Below, piece by piece: positions 19,422 through 29,381 of a stretch of DNA of 64,000 nt. The notes beneath the pieces are model-generated. The model did no database searches. It was not told where the DNA came from and worked only from the letters and a program-made list of their open reading frames with translations. This stretch comes from Gemmatimonadaceae bacterium (GTDB lineage Bacteria > Gemmatimonadota > Gemmatimonadetes > Gemmatimonadales > Gemmatimonadaceae): assembly GCA_947457545.1 (NCBI GenBank), contig CANGXD010000004.1, forward strand, positions 1 through 64,000. Direction: 5' to 3'. Position 1 is the stretch's first letter, and every line of letters starts with the position of its first letter. The translations under genes and the position numbers were made by a program.

Positions 19422-20336
19422 TGTGAGCTCTCCCCAATGTGTGCGCCGTAGATGGCGTGCTTAGATGCACAGATGGATCCCCTGCGCTCAGCACGATTGG
19501 CGCCACCAGTCACCGATTCGCTACCTTGTTCACCGGCAGGTCGATTGGAGAGTTCGCACTCTGTAGTGCCCATTATGATCAAGCGCCCTTCACGGGCGAG
19601 CGAGTCGAACTGACGAACGAAGATCTTATATCGCGAAGAGTCGTCGCTGATGGTGTACATGGCCGAAAGTTCAGTCGAAAACTAACTGTCCGCGAAAGAC
19701 GCCCTCATCACAACGCAATGTAGCACTTCCTTAAACGTAAAGTGGTAGGTTTCGGACGTGACGCCGCCGTTCCCCGTAGATGTAGATTCGGCAAACCAGA
19801 AAGGGGATGAGTGACGTATCGCAATGTGTGGAACTGGCCGACGCGCGCCTCGGCTGAACAGTACGGTAAGTACCAGTCTACAACCTTCGCGCCTCATACC
19901 TCGCTGTGGCCGACTGGCTGGAGGATCCGCCCGGCAACTAGGCGCTAAAGAGGTCCAAAGCGCACCGGCGCATGCGCACGACCAACGTCCTCGACCGCGA
20001 ACACGGAGAAATCTGACGGGGCACGCGGGTCATCAGCATATTCCCGAGCAAGGCGATCTACCTCTGTCTGCCTAATGGAAATCGTAGCCTAACGCAAAGA
20101 CGGATGGGCGAAGCGTCGCTACTTCAGCACAGCTTTACCCACCGTCATCGTCAAAAACGTTGTGCGCACCACAGCGTCGCGTAGTCTTTACTCTCAACTA
20201 GAACGAACTACACACTTTTCGTTACTTAACCTTCTACGGTGCTTTCAGCTCTACAATTGCCGAGGTATTGCTTCTCACTTGTGTCCGTCAGTCAGCCTCT
20301 ATTGTGAGTAGCATCAAGACGCACCGGTGTTTACCT

Positions 20337-22919
20337 CTATCGCGTTATGGCAAGGGCAGCTGCTGCGGCAGCTAGAGTTTGCGCGACAATACCAATCGTC
20401 TGCACCAGCGAGGTCCCCCCCACTTGCTCCCCCTTCGCCGGCACCACCACCGTCGCCCCAGGCCGTGGCTTCGGATCCAACGCAATCACCCACAAAAGAT
20501 GCGAGCGCTTCTGAATCTTGCCATTCGGCTGGATCACATACGCGCCGCGTGTCCTCCCGCGGGGGGTCCCTCCGCCCGCAGCCGCAATGTACGAACCAAG
20601 GGCCTGACCGCTCGCCACCACCGCCGTCGGGGCGTTCACCTCACCTCGCACTGTCACCACCTGCTGCCGCGCCGGCACGTGCAATGAGTCACCATCTCGG
20701 AGGAACAGATTGTCCGACGACTGCACCCGCCTGGTCGCGTTGAGAAGGTCCACACCCACGCGCACCCGCGATCCATCGCCCTCGAGCCGCGCCGTATCCG
20801 ACGCCGATGCCGTCACCTGCCCCGTCCGTGTGTCTCGCACGCTGGACGCCTCGCGAACGAGCTTCTCCACACTCCCGGATGTCTCCACCCGCCGACTGAA
20901 GTAGCCACCCGTCAGATCCCCCTCCGACGTGACACCGCCTACCCGCTCGAGCAACGCACTCAACCGCTCGTTCCGCGTGCGGAGGGTGTACGTCCCCGGG
21001 TACCGCACCTCTCCCGTCACCTGCACCGTGATCGGCGACCGACGGTCTGGATCCGCAAACACCAGAATGTTGTCGTACGGCTTAAGAGGTATCTCCCGAG
21101 CACCGACTGGGGGCACCCGCCCGTCCGCAAACAGATATCCGCTGTCGAGCGGCACCCGCTCCGTCACGCTCAGAATAAGTGCGCTGGCACTGTCCGGCCG
21201 CCGCGCAATCTCGGCCTGCCGCAAATCGGCGTAGTCCGTGAGCCCACCAGCCAATAGCGCGAGGTCGCGCAGCGTCATCCCCTCACGATACGGGAACCGC
21301 CCGCCCTTCTTCACAGCACCCGCAATCGCCACGTACCGCTCGGCGCGGAACGCGGTGCGACTGAACGCCGTCACTTCGTCATCTGCCTGCAGCACGAACG
21401 GCTCTATCGTCGCGCCCGTCGTATCGCGCAACATGACCCGCAGCTGTGTGCGCGTGGAGTCGGAATTCAAACGGGAGACCAAGACCCGCCCGAGATAGGC
21501 ATCCGGCTTCACGCCCCCAGCACGGCGCAGCGCCTGCTCCAACGTCAGCCCCGGCGTGTACCCCTGCGGCCCCGGCGTCCACACATGCCCCGCCACCTCG
21601 ATGCGATCACGTACCCGGTCATCGATGCGCGCCACCCGCACCACGTCGCCATCAGACATCACGAATCCCGGCGCCCGACCGCTCGCATCGAGCGACACGT
21701 CGATCGACGCGCGGCTCGCCCCAAGCCCCGTGCGCTCGCCCGCCGGCACGATGCGTTCGATCAGCACCCGCCGCGACGTGGCCGTGGCTCGCAAACCTCC
21801 CGCCGCCGACAGAACATCAGCCAGCTGCTCGCCGGCGCGAAGCTCGTACGTCGCTGGGCGTGTCACCTCGCCGTCTACGCGAATACGTGCACCGTGTACG
21901 GGCACGAACAGCACGTCACCCTGCTGCAGTCGCATATCCTGCGATGCGTCCCCACGCAGCAGGTACGCATACACGTCCAGCGTGCCAGCCACCCGACCGC
22001 CGCGACGGATCTCCACCCGGCGAAGCGAGCCGCGATCGCTCGGGCCACCCGCCGCATACAGCGCCGTCAGCGCCGTACCGGCACTCGAAACCCGATACGC
22101 GCCTGGCGCCACCACATCACCCACCACGTAGATCTGGTTGCTGCGCAGCCTGGAGACATTGACCGAGAATCTCGTGGTAGCACCCTCGCCGCGCTGGACC
22201 CCGCTATAGACACGCGACAGACGGGCATACAGCAGGTCCTCCAGTTGCGCCAGCGTCAGGTTGGCCACTGCGAGCTGACCTACCTGCGGAATCACCACGA
22301 ACCCGCTGCGCGTCACCTCGAGCGTATGCGCGACTTCCACATCACCGGTGAGAATCAATACGAGTTCGTCGCCCGGCCCCAGGCGATATCCCTGATCGAC
22401 CGGCCCGCTCATGTTCGCGTCAAACCGTGACGTCGCGCTGCGGAAAATATCCAGACCGAAAAGCACCGCGCTCGAATCCGACAGCCCGTCCCCCCGACGT
22501 GCGCCGGGATCCACGATCGGCCGCGGACGAATCTCAGGCGTGTTCGGACGCGCCAGCATCCCCAGCTGCGCCGCATCGTCTGCATCGAGCACGCCGAGCG
22601 CGCGCATGGCCGCAAGCGCGTCGGTCGCGCTCGCACTCGGCGCGCCACCAGCAGCCGCGCCCGGCAGGTAGCCGTCCAGCAGCGTCTCCGGATACCCCTC
22701 GGCTTTCAGCCTCGCCCGAACCTGGTCGGCTGACAGTCCGCTCGTGAGCAAACGCTGCCGCAGCTGTCCCACGAGGTCAGGACGCGTCTGCAATAGCGCC
22801 GCCGCCTGCTCCGGAGTGGGGCGCACGGGCTGCGCCTGCGCGATGCCACCAACACTGAACAGGAGCAAACCCGCCGCCAACACCCACCCTGCCCGACCAC
22901 TCGACCACATCATGAACAC
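20337..22919 (-). CDS. Polysaccharide export protein with multiple SLBB domains, Wza-like
   Basis: Signal peptide; YRLGPGDELVLILTGDVEVAHTLEVTRSGFVVIPQVGQLAVANLTLAQLEDLLYARL, then repeated SLBB units (IYVVGDVVAPGAYRVSSAGTALTALYAAGG; IRVDGEVTRPATYELRAGEQLADVLSAAGG; ITVQVTGEVRYPGTYTLRTRNERLSALLERVGG). Confidence 0.93.
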   Translation of the reverse strand: MFMMWSSGRAGWVLAAGLLLFSVGGIAQAQPVRPTPEQAAALLQTRPDLVGQLRQRLLTSGLSADQVRARLKAEGYPETLLDGYLPGAAAGGAPSASATDALAAMRALGVLDADDAAQLGMLARPNTPEIRPRPIVDPGARRGDGLSDSSAVLFGLDIFRSATSRFDANMSGPVDQGYRLGPGDELVLILTGDVEVAHTLEVTRSGFVVIPQVGQLAVANLTLAQLEDLLYARLSRVYSGVQRGEGATTRFSVNVSRLRSNQIYVVGDVVAPGAYRVSSAGTALTALYAAGGPSDRGSLRRVEIRRGGRVAGTLDVYAYLLRGDASQDMRLQQGDVLFVPVHGARIRVDGEVTRPATYELRAGEQLADVLSAAGGLRATATSRRVLIERIVPAGERTGLGASRASIDVSLDASGRAPGFVMSDGDVVRVARIDDRVRDRIEVAGHVWTPGPQGYTPGLTLEQALRRAGGVKPDAYLGRVLVSRLNSDSTRTQLRVMLRDTTGATIEPFVLQADDEVTAFSRTAFRAERYVAIAGAVKKGGRFPYREGMTLRDLALLAGGLTDYADLRQAEIARRPDSASALILSVTERVPLDSGYLFADGRVPPVGAREIPLKPYDNILVFADPDRRSPITVQVTGEVRYPGTYTLRTRNERLSALLERVGGVTSEGDLTGGYFSRRVETSGSVEKLVREASSVRDTRTGQVTASASDTARLEGDGSRVRVGVDLLNATRRVQSSDNLFLRDGDSLHVPARQQVVTVRGEVNAPTAVVASGQALGSYIAAAGGGTPRGRTRGAYVIQPNGKIQKRSHLLWVIALDPKPRPGATVVVPAKGEQVGGTSLVQTIGIVAQTLAAAAAALAITR

Positions 22920-22947
22920 CAGTTTGCAGAGACGTCGTGACTACCCA

Positions 22948-25044
22948 TCATCGTTCGCTTAATGACACGACCCAGAAATGCCAGCCGTCCTCGGCCGTAG
23001 ACTCGGCAGACAATTCTACGAGCATACTGCGCGTCCCCCGATCCTTCGTTTCAAGTTCACACTGATAGCGTGCAGCGTCACGTTTGGAACACGTCACCGA
23101 CGTGCCAACGGCACCGCGAATCCAGCCGGACAAAGCATCGAATTCCCCTCGAACCGCTCCGGGATCGAGCCGTTGCTCCATGCCAACCGTATTTGCTGCC
23201 CGTAGCAACGCCTCTAGCTGTCCAATCGCCGCGGTGAGCGCCCCTGCGCGATCCTCTCCGGTCACCGCCCCGCTATCCGGGAGCACGCGTAACGGGATAC
23301 GCCGAGCCGGCAACCCGCCCGCTTTCGCCAGCAAAGCCGTCGATCCGGTATCGAGCAGGAACAACACATCCCCCGAGATCCTCGCAATTCGCGGGTTTTC
23401 CACCTCGTAAGCAATCCCAACGCCCGGAAGCACGCGATTCGCGCTGTCGACGGCTTTGCCGGTCCGCCACCCCCCGTATTCGCCGTCGGAGAGGTAACGG
23501 TCAATCGCGCGCGGCAAGCCCACTATGTCACGCACAAGTGACGTGTCGGCATTCACCGACGATCCAGGGGTCTGCGTTTCCACCGGCCCCTGCACAACAG
23601 CGGCGGTGGTGTCGCTCTCCTTTGGCTCCTCTTGGCTCACCTCCCCGCGACCGCGAACCAGCGCGAAGATCGCGACCGCCGCCCCCAGCCCGAGCAGTGC
23701 TCCGACGGCCAGCTTGGGAGAGACGCGCGGGCGAGCACCATCTGGCAAGCCGCTCGATGCGGACGACACCTTTTCCGCCTTACTCCCACGAGAACCCGCA
23801 TCGGTCACCGGAACGCCCCCGGTCTTCCGCGCCACCGCGCTCTCCGGCAGACCGCCAGTAGCCGACGTCTTCTTCGACCGCGAATCGTTTGCCTCCCCAC
23901 GCATCGGCAGCGGGATGGTCCCCATCGTCGGCGTGAGAACGCGACCGCTGCTTCGTTCTTCGGCAAAGACCCAGTCTTTGAGTGCCTCACGGTGGCTCGA
24001 TGTGTCGGTTGCCTCCGACGCGCCGATGGCCGCCAAGGCCGCCCCAACCGAGGGAAATCGATCACCCGGCGATTTCGCGAGCATTCGACGCAGCGCCGCA
24101 TCGACCGGCGGGGGACACGCAGACCACCGGTCCCGGAGTGACGGAACCGGTCCGTCGGCATGCCCCTGCATGACGGCGAGCTCCGTCCCGCGAAATGGCG
24201 GTTCCCCGGCAAGGATCTCGAAAATCATCACTCCGAGTGCGTACTGGTCGGATGCCGGCGTAACGGGATCGCCAAAACACTGCTCCGGGCTCATGTACGT
24301 CGGTGTTCCCAGGGCGGCCGACGTCTGGGTTATCCCCCGTTCGCGCACCTGTTTGGCAATGCCGAAATCCGTGAGCACGGCATTCCCATCCCCGTCGAAG
24401 AGGACATTCGCGGGCTTGATATCACGATGCACCACGCCGCGCGCGTGGGCGTAATCCAAGGCACCGCCAATCTGGTGAATAATCGTGCGGGTCACCGACA
24501 GCGGAAGCGCGCCGGACGCGCGCACAATTTCGGCCAGTGGACGACCACCGAGATACTGCATGATCAGCAGGTGGAGATCCTCAAGGTGCTTCACCGCGAA
24601 CAGCTTGACGATGTGCGGGTGCTGAAACGATGCCACCGTCCGCGCTTCCAACCGCAGGCGGTGAATGGCTTCCTCGTTGGCTCCGGTAAATCGCGACAGC
24701 ACCTTGATCGCCACCAGGCGCGTCAAGGCACGATCTTCCGCGAGATACACCTGCGCCTGTCCCCCTCGCCCGAGCTCGCGCTTTACACTGAAATTGGCGG
24801 CGAGCTCACTCCGCAATCGAGTCAGAATGGGATCATTGGCTGATCGGGCCGACGACATTTCAGCCGTCGTGGCGCCTTCGCCGCACGCTGAGCACTTGCT
24901 CTCGTCCTCACGCATCCGCTGGCCACAGCGCTCACAATGCGGGTCGGCTCCTGCACCACAACTGGAGCAGAAGCGAAAGCCCGAGATCAGAGGGTGACCA
25001 CAGACCTTGCACGATGTGGCAGTGGAAATGCGGCCTGTGGACAC
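22948..25044 (-). CDS. Zinc-ribbon Ser/Thr protein kinase (Hanks type) with TM and C-terminal extracytoplasmic domain
   Basis: CKVCGHPLISGFRFCSSCGAGADPHCERCGQRMREDESKCSACGEG, then ELGRGGQAQVYLAEDRALTRLVAIKVL, VVHRDIKPANVLF, LTDFGIAKQ, GTPTYMSPEQ; TM LAVGALLGLGAAVAIFALV. Confidence 0.93.
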   Translation of the reverse strand: MSTGRISTATSCKVCGHPLISGFRFCSSCGAGADPHCERCGQRMREDESKCSACGEGATTAEMSSARSANDPILTRLRSELAANFSVKRELGRGGQAQVYLAEDRALTRLVAIKVLSRFTGANEEAIHRLRLEARTVASFQHPHIVKLFAVKHLEDLHLLIMQYLGGRPLAEIVRASGALPLSVTRTIIHQIGGALDYAHARGVVHRDIKPANVLFDGDGNAVLTDFGIAKQVRERGITQTSAALGTPTYMSPEQCFGDPVTPASDQYALGVMIFEILAGEPPFRGTELAVMQGHADGPVPSLRDRWSACPPPVDAALRRMLAKSPGDRFPSVGAALAAIGASEATDTSSHREALKDWVFAEERSSGRVLTPTMGTIPLPMRGEANDSRSKKTSATGGLPESAVARKTGGVPVTDAGSRGSKAEKVSSASSGLPDGARPRVSPKLAVGALLGLGAAVAIFALVRGRGEVSQEEPKESDTTAAVVQGPVETQTPGSSVNADTSLVRDIVGLPRAIDRYLSDGEYGGWRTGKAVDSANRVLPGVGIAYEVENPRIARISGDVLFLLDTGSTALLAKAGGLPARRIPLRVLPDSGAVTGEDRAGALTAAIGQLEALLRAANTVGMEQRLDPGAVRGEFDALSGWIRGAVGTSVTCSKRDAARYQCELETKDRGTRSMLVELSAESTAEDGWHFWVVSLSER

Positions 25045-25147
25045 GTGCCCGAATCAAAAAAGTGTGAGGTGACACCAGCAAGCTGGCGTTCAGTTCATCC
25101 CGGTCGAAGGAGTCTGCCGTTCCTGCCGCAGCAATGCAAGCTCTGAC

Positions 25148-26191
25148 CTAGGATTCGTTGGCGAAGTGACAGGCGACCTGCCAACCGGGCGCATACTCAC
25201 TCAGGAGCGGCGCCTCCTGCCTGCAACGGTCAGGCGAGCCAAGATGCTTGTAGCGGGAGCAGCTGCCCAGATACGGGCATCCGGACGCTCCTGAACGGCC
25301 CGGAATCGGGTCAGCCTCTTCCAGCAACGTCGCGTCTGCAGCGATTTCGCCGCCAGACCGGCGGGTCGCCACCTGCAGGCGGAGCCCCCGGTCGAACGTC
25401 TCCTTCGCCTCCGCGAGCAAAATGGCGTACGGATGCCGGTAGCGAGCGGTGGGGGCGATCTCTCCACGGATAACCGGAGCCGATTCCACGATCCGACCGG
25501 CGAACATCACCACGACCCGCGAGCACACCTGATGCACGCGATCCAGATCGTGTGAGACCAACAGCAAGGCAAACTGGCGCGCCTCCTGCTCCTTGAGCAG
25601 CAGCGACAGCACCCGCTCCTGCAACACGACGTCGAGCCCGCTCAGCGGTTCGTCGGCCACCACGACCGCCGGATTACTGGCCAGCACGCGGCAGATCCCG
25701 AGTCGACGCTTTTCGCCGCCGGACAATTCGTCGGGGTACTTGTCGGCGTAGCTGCGTGCCAACCCGACATCAGCCAGCAGGCCTGACAACGTCGCCTCCA
25801 CCTGCTCGGCCGACGTGCGCCCGCCAATCTTCAACGCACGCCGCAGTCCTTCGCCAATCGTGTAGGCGGGATTCAGAGCGGCGTCAGGATCCTGGAAGAT
25901 CATGCGAATGGCCGGACGGATCTGCTCGCGCGCGGTCTCCTCGTCCAGGGCATGCACGTCGACCCCCTTCAGCTGCACCTGTCCGGACGTGGGCGTCGCA
26001 AGGCGCGTCAGCAATCGCGCAAGGGTACTCTTTCCCGAGCCGCTCGCCCCGACGATGCCAATGACATCGCGGTCGTATACGACCAGCGACACGCCATCCA
26101 CCGCGGCCGTGGCCGCGTGCGCGGTCCCCTTGGCAGGCGGGAATCGCTTCACGAGGGCGCGTGCTTCCAGCACCGGGAGCGCCTGACTCAC
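25148..26191 (-). CDS. Oligopeptide/dipeptide ABC transporter ATP-binding protein, OppF/DppF-like
   Basis: GIVGASGSGKSTLARLLTRL (Walker A), DELSGGEKRRLGICRVLASNPAVVVADEPLSGLD; C-terminal Cys-rich oligo_HPY-like tail (GCPYLGSCSRYKHLGSPDRC). Confidence 0.92.
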   Translation of the reverse strand: MSQALPVLEARALVKRFPPAKGTAHAATAAVDGVSLVVYDRDVIGIVGASGSGKSTLARLLTRLATPTSGQVQLKGVDVHALDEETAREQIRPAIRMIFQDPDAALNPAYTIGEGLRRALKIGGRTSAEQVEATLSGLLADVGLARSYADKYPDELSGGEKRRLGICRVLASNPAVVVADEPLSGLDVVLQERVLSLLLKEQEARQFALLLVSHDLDRVHQVCSRVVVMFAGRIVESAPVIRGEIAPTARYRHPYAILLAEAKETFDRGLRLQVATRRSGGEIAADATLLEEADPIPGRSGASGCPYLGSCSRYKHLGSPDRCRQEAPLLSEYAPGWQVACHFANES

Positions 26192-27273
26192 GACTCGATC
26201 CCCCAGCAGGCCACCGTATAGCTACTCTCCAGAGCACGAAGCGGCGGGGCCTCCCCGTCACATCGGGAGCGCACCGATTCCGGGAGGCGCGGACGCAACG
26301 TGCACCGGTGACGGAACGCACATCCCGTCGTGGCACGTGGTGCCGGTGCGCCACCCTCACCTGCCGTGAGCGTCGCATTGCGCGAACGGCGATCGCGACT
26401 CACGCGCAGTTCCAGGGCATACGGGTGCAGGCGATCGTCCGGCAGCTCGCGCAGGATCGTCGCCGGGGCGGATGCCACAACTCGCCCGGCGTACATCACG
26501 ATGACATTTTCCACCATCGCGTCCACCACGCCGAGATCGTGGGAGATCAAGATCAGCGCCATGTGGAGCGATTGGTGCTGGTAGGCAATCGACTCGAGCG
26601 CGCGCGACTGATTGATCGTATCGAGCCCGGTGGTCGGCTCGTCCGCAATCAACACCGACGGATGCATGGCCATCGTGATCGCAAGCATCGCACGCTGCGC
26701 CTCGCCGCCACTGAGCTGTTCCGGATAGCTGTTCAGCACGCGCTGCGTTTGCGAAAACCCCAACTCGGCAAGGCGTGCAAGTGCCACCTCCCGCCACCCG
26801 TTCGCAACGGAACGCTCCTGCGGCTGCCGCGACAACACTTCCTGCAAGTGACGACCGATCGTCCAGTACGGAATGAGTGAGCGACGAGGGTCCTGGAAGA
26901 GAATGGCGACATCTCGTCCAACCACCGTCTTCACACGCGCTTCGTGCACCGGCTGCCAGGTCGGCGACTTCGTGACCACGGCACGACCGTCCGCATCCAC
27001 CGTCCGTTCCACGTACTGGTCGAGTCCATCCAGCAGCTCGACAGACGCAATGCGTGCCGATCCCGCAATGACGCCGGGCGCTCCACGCGTCAGGCCGAGC
27101 ACACTGTAAAAGGTCTGGGTCTTGCCACTCCCGGACTCTCCAACAATCCCAAGGGAACGGCCAGGGGCTACCGAGAGCGACACGTGGTCGACCGCACGAA
27201 CGGTGCCCCACGGCGTCTCGAACCACGAAACGAGGTCCCGGATTGCCAGCGCGGGTGTTACAGGAGAGCTCAT
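26188..27273 (-). CDS. Oligopeptide/dipeptide ABC transporter ATP-binding protein, OppD/DppD-like
   Basis: GIVGESGSGKTQTFYSVLGL, PEQLSGGEAQRAMLAITMAMHPSVLIADEPTTGLD; C-terminal GCAFRHRCTLRPR. Start assigned at MSSPVTPALAIRDLV; ORF opens at 27324. Confidence 0.92.
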   Translation of the reverse strand: MSSPVTPALAIRDLVSWFETPWGTVRAVDHVSLSVAPGRSLGIVGESGSGKTQTFYSVLGLTRGAPGVIAGSARIASVELLDGLDQYVERTVDADGRAVVTKSPTWQPVHEARVKTVVGRDVAILFQDPRRSLIPYWTIGRHLQEVLSRQPQERSVANGWREVALARLAELGFSQTQRVLNSYPEQLSGGEAQRAMLAITMAMHPSVLIADEPTTGLDTINQSRALESIAYQHQSLHMALILISHDLGVVDAMVENVIVMYAGRVVASAPATILRELPDDRLHPYALELRVSRDRRSRNATLTAGEGGAPAPRATTGCAFRHRCTLRPRLPESVRSRCDGEAPPLRALESSYTVACWGIES

Positions 27274-28517
27274 CGGCGACGCGACCATCGAAGAATCAAT
27301 CCGCGTTCGAGCAGGGCAAAGCACGAAATCACGAGCATGAGATAGGCGAGCGCCGGCACCATCATGCTGGCCCGGAATTCATTCTCCCGTCCCACCAGCA
27401 ACAGGCGCCCCATGCTTGGCGTGAGGGGATCGGTGAGCCCCAGAAAACTCAGCGTCACTTCGGTGAGAACGGCAAAGGTGAACGCCTGACACATACGGGA
27501 CGCGATGAAGCGACGGCCGTTATGCCAGATGATTTCGTTCCAGAGGATCTGCGTGTCGCGCATCCCGAGTTCACGCGCGGCCTCCACGAAGTCGCGTCGC
27601 CGGAACCGTTCGACGAGTTCGCGGACCCCGCTCGCGGTTTCCGGGAGCATGACCAAACCGACGGCCGCCATCATCACGAGCAGGTTCCAATCGGACATGC
27701 GACCGGCAAGGGCGATGAGCAGCAATCCCGGCACCGATTGCACGATGGCCGACAGGCCGCCGGACGAACGCGCCGCGAGACCGCCGTAATAGCCGCTGAT
27801 GGCTCCGACGAGCACACCCAACCCAACCGCGATCAGCACAGCGACCGCGGCGGGCACGATCGTACTGCGGGCGGCGAGAAATACTCCGTGGGCGATGTCA
27901 CGCCCGTTGTTGTCGGTGCCGAAGAGCAGGAAGCGGTTGTCCACCCAGAGCGTGAAACGTTGGGTGGCAGCCCGCCCGTCGTCCATCGTCCCGGTGAGCG
28001 AAACGTCGTACGTGCCGACGCGGTCCGGGGTTCCGGAAATGACGCCGCTTTGGGCGTCAGCGGTCATCCAGGATGACGACGCTGCCGGGTCGGCTTTGTC
28101 CGTCACCTGCACGCGGTAGTCGCGCAATACCACACGAGTCGCGGGCGCATACTGGTAGGTCACGCCAACACGCGCCACCGGATCGGGCTCCGACTCATAC
28201 ACCTTGGGGAGCGGCGATGACGTCGTATCGGGCTCCGCCGACGGCTCACTGGCGGAGGCATTGCCAAAAACCCCTGTGAAGCCCACCTCCTGCCGCGTCA
28301 CGGTGTCCTGTACCTGACCGCCTCCAAGCAGTGCGCGCAGTGCTGCCACATGCGACGGCGCAAACCGGAGGTAGGTGTCGCTCGCCGGTTGCTCGGTAGA
28401 GTAGGCGGCAAGGTTGACCAATGTCAGCACTACGAATAGGGCGATGCCCAGGCGGAGCGACAGAGATCCGCGTGCGCGGAGGGGAGCGATGAACTGCCCA
28501 GGAGCGATATCAGGCAC
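27270..28517 (-). CDS. ABC transporter permease, OppC/DppC-like
   Basis: BPD transport motif region EAARELGMRDTQILWNEIIWHNGRRFIASRMCQAFTFAVLTEVTLSFLGLTDPLTPSMGRLL; GTG start (VPDIAPGQF) inferred from overlap with the upstream permease. Confidence 0.88.
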   Translation of the reverse strand: MPDIAPGQFIAPLRARGSLSLRLGIALFVVLTLVNLAAYSTEQPASDTYLRFAPSHVAALRALLGGGQVQDTVTRQEVGFTGVFGNASASEPSAEPDTTSSPLPKVYESEPDPVARVGVTYQYAPATRVVLRDYRVQVTDKADPAASSSWMTADAQSGVISGTPDRVGTYDVSLTGTMDDGRAATQRFTLWVDNRFLLFGTDNNGRDIAHGVFLAARSTIVPAAVAVLIAVGLGVLVGAISGYYGGLAARSSGGLSAIVQSVPGLLLIALAGRMSDWNLLVMMAAVGLVMLPETASGVRELVERFRRRDFVEAARELGMRDTQILWNEIIWHNGRRFIASRMCQAFTFAVLTEVTLSFLGLTDPLTPSMGRLLLVGRENEFRASMMVPALAYLMLVISCFALLERGLILRWSRRR

Positions 28518-29379
28518 GTCGCCGCCCGTCTGCCAACATGGCCGCGCCCGTCGCGCCGGCACGTACGAGCACGCCCAGGAACACCAGACCAATGGTGCAC
28601 ACCACCACGAGCTCGCGCTCGAGGGGATTGGCCTCCAGCGACTCGAACACGCGGAATCCGAGCCCACGAATATCGAACAACCGTTCCACGACGATGGCGC
28701 CGCCAATCAGGAAGAGCGTACGCGAGGCGACGGCGTCGGCAACAGGAGGCACAAGCCCTTGCGCCAGATGCCGCACCACATGGAAACCCGAGGCGCGAAC
28801 GGTCCGCAGATACGGTTCATCCAGCAGCTCCTTGGTGGCACTTTCGACGCGCGCGATCAAGTCGCCCACCAGACGGTCGCCAAGCACCAGCGTCGCCATG
28901 GCAGCGCACAGCGCCAGCGTGGGATCGGTGGTGAGCGAAACTTGCAGCTTCAGCGAGGCGAGAAGGAGCACCGTTGCCCACATGATCGCCGGCATACTCG
29001 ACAGCGTGATCGCCACGCGGGCGATGGCCCGGCGCCGCTGATCGGAGGGCTTGGTCGCGGCCGCAATGCCAATCGGGAGCGCAATCAGCAACGCCAACGA
29101 CATCGCACCGACGACAAGCACCGTGCTGCGCATGACGAGCGTGGGGAGGTCGGTGTACAGCTGCGCACTGCGCGTGACCGCCGACGCCTCGGGCAGCTGT
29201 CCTTGGGCAACGTGCGACAGGATACGCCACACGCGGCCGGGCCACGCGAGCTCTTCGAGTCCGCTGTATGCGGGGAGCGCAACGATCGTGACGACGACGA
29301 GCACCGCCAGCACGAGCGTTGCGATTCCCTGACGGAGCACCGGCATCAGCGCGGCGACCGTCCCTCTGCGCTCCACCAA
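28510..29379 (-). CDS. ABC transporter permease, OppB/DppB-like
   Basis: Polytopic; LRTVRASGFHVVRHLAQGLVPPVADAVASRTLFLIGGAIVVERLFDIRGLGFRVFESLEANPLERELVV. Confidence 0.88.
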   Translation of the reverse strand: MVERRGTVAALMPVLRQGIATLVLAVLVVVTIVALPAYSGLEELAWPGRVWRILSHVAQGQLPEASAVTRSAQLYTDLPTLVMRSTVLVVGAMSLALLIALPIGIAAATKPSDQRRRAIARVAITLSSMPAIMWATVLLLASLKLQVSLTTDPTLALCAAMATLVLGDRLVGDLIARVESATKELLDEPYLRTVRASGFHVVRHLAQGLVPPVADAVASRTLFLIGGAIVVERLFDIRGLGFRVFESLEANPLERELVVVCTIGLVFLGVLVRAGATGAAMLADGRRRA

Positions 29380-29381
29380 AC

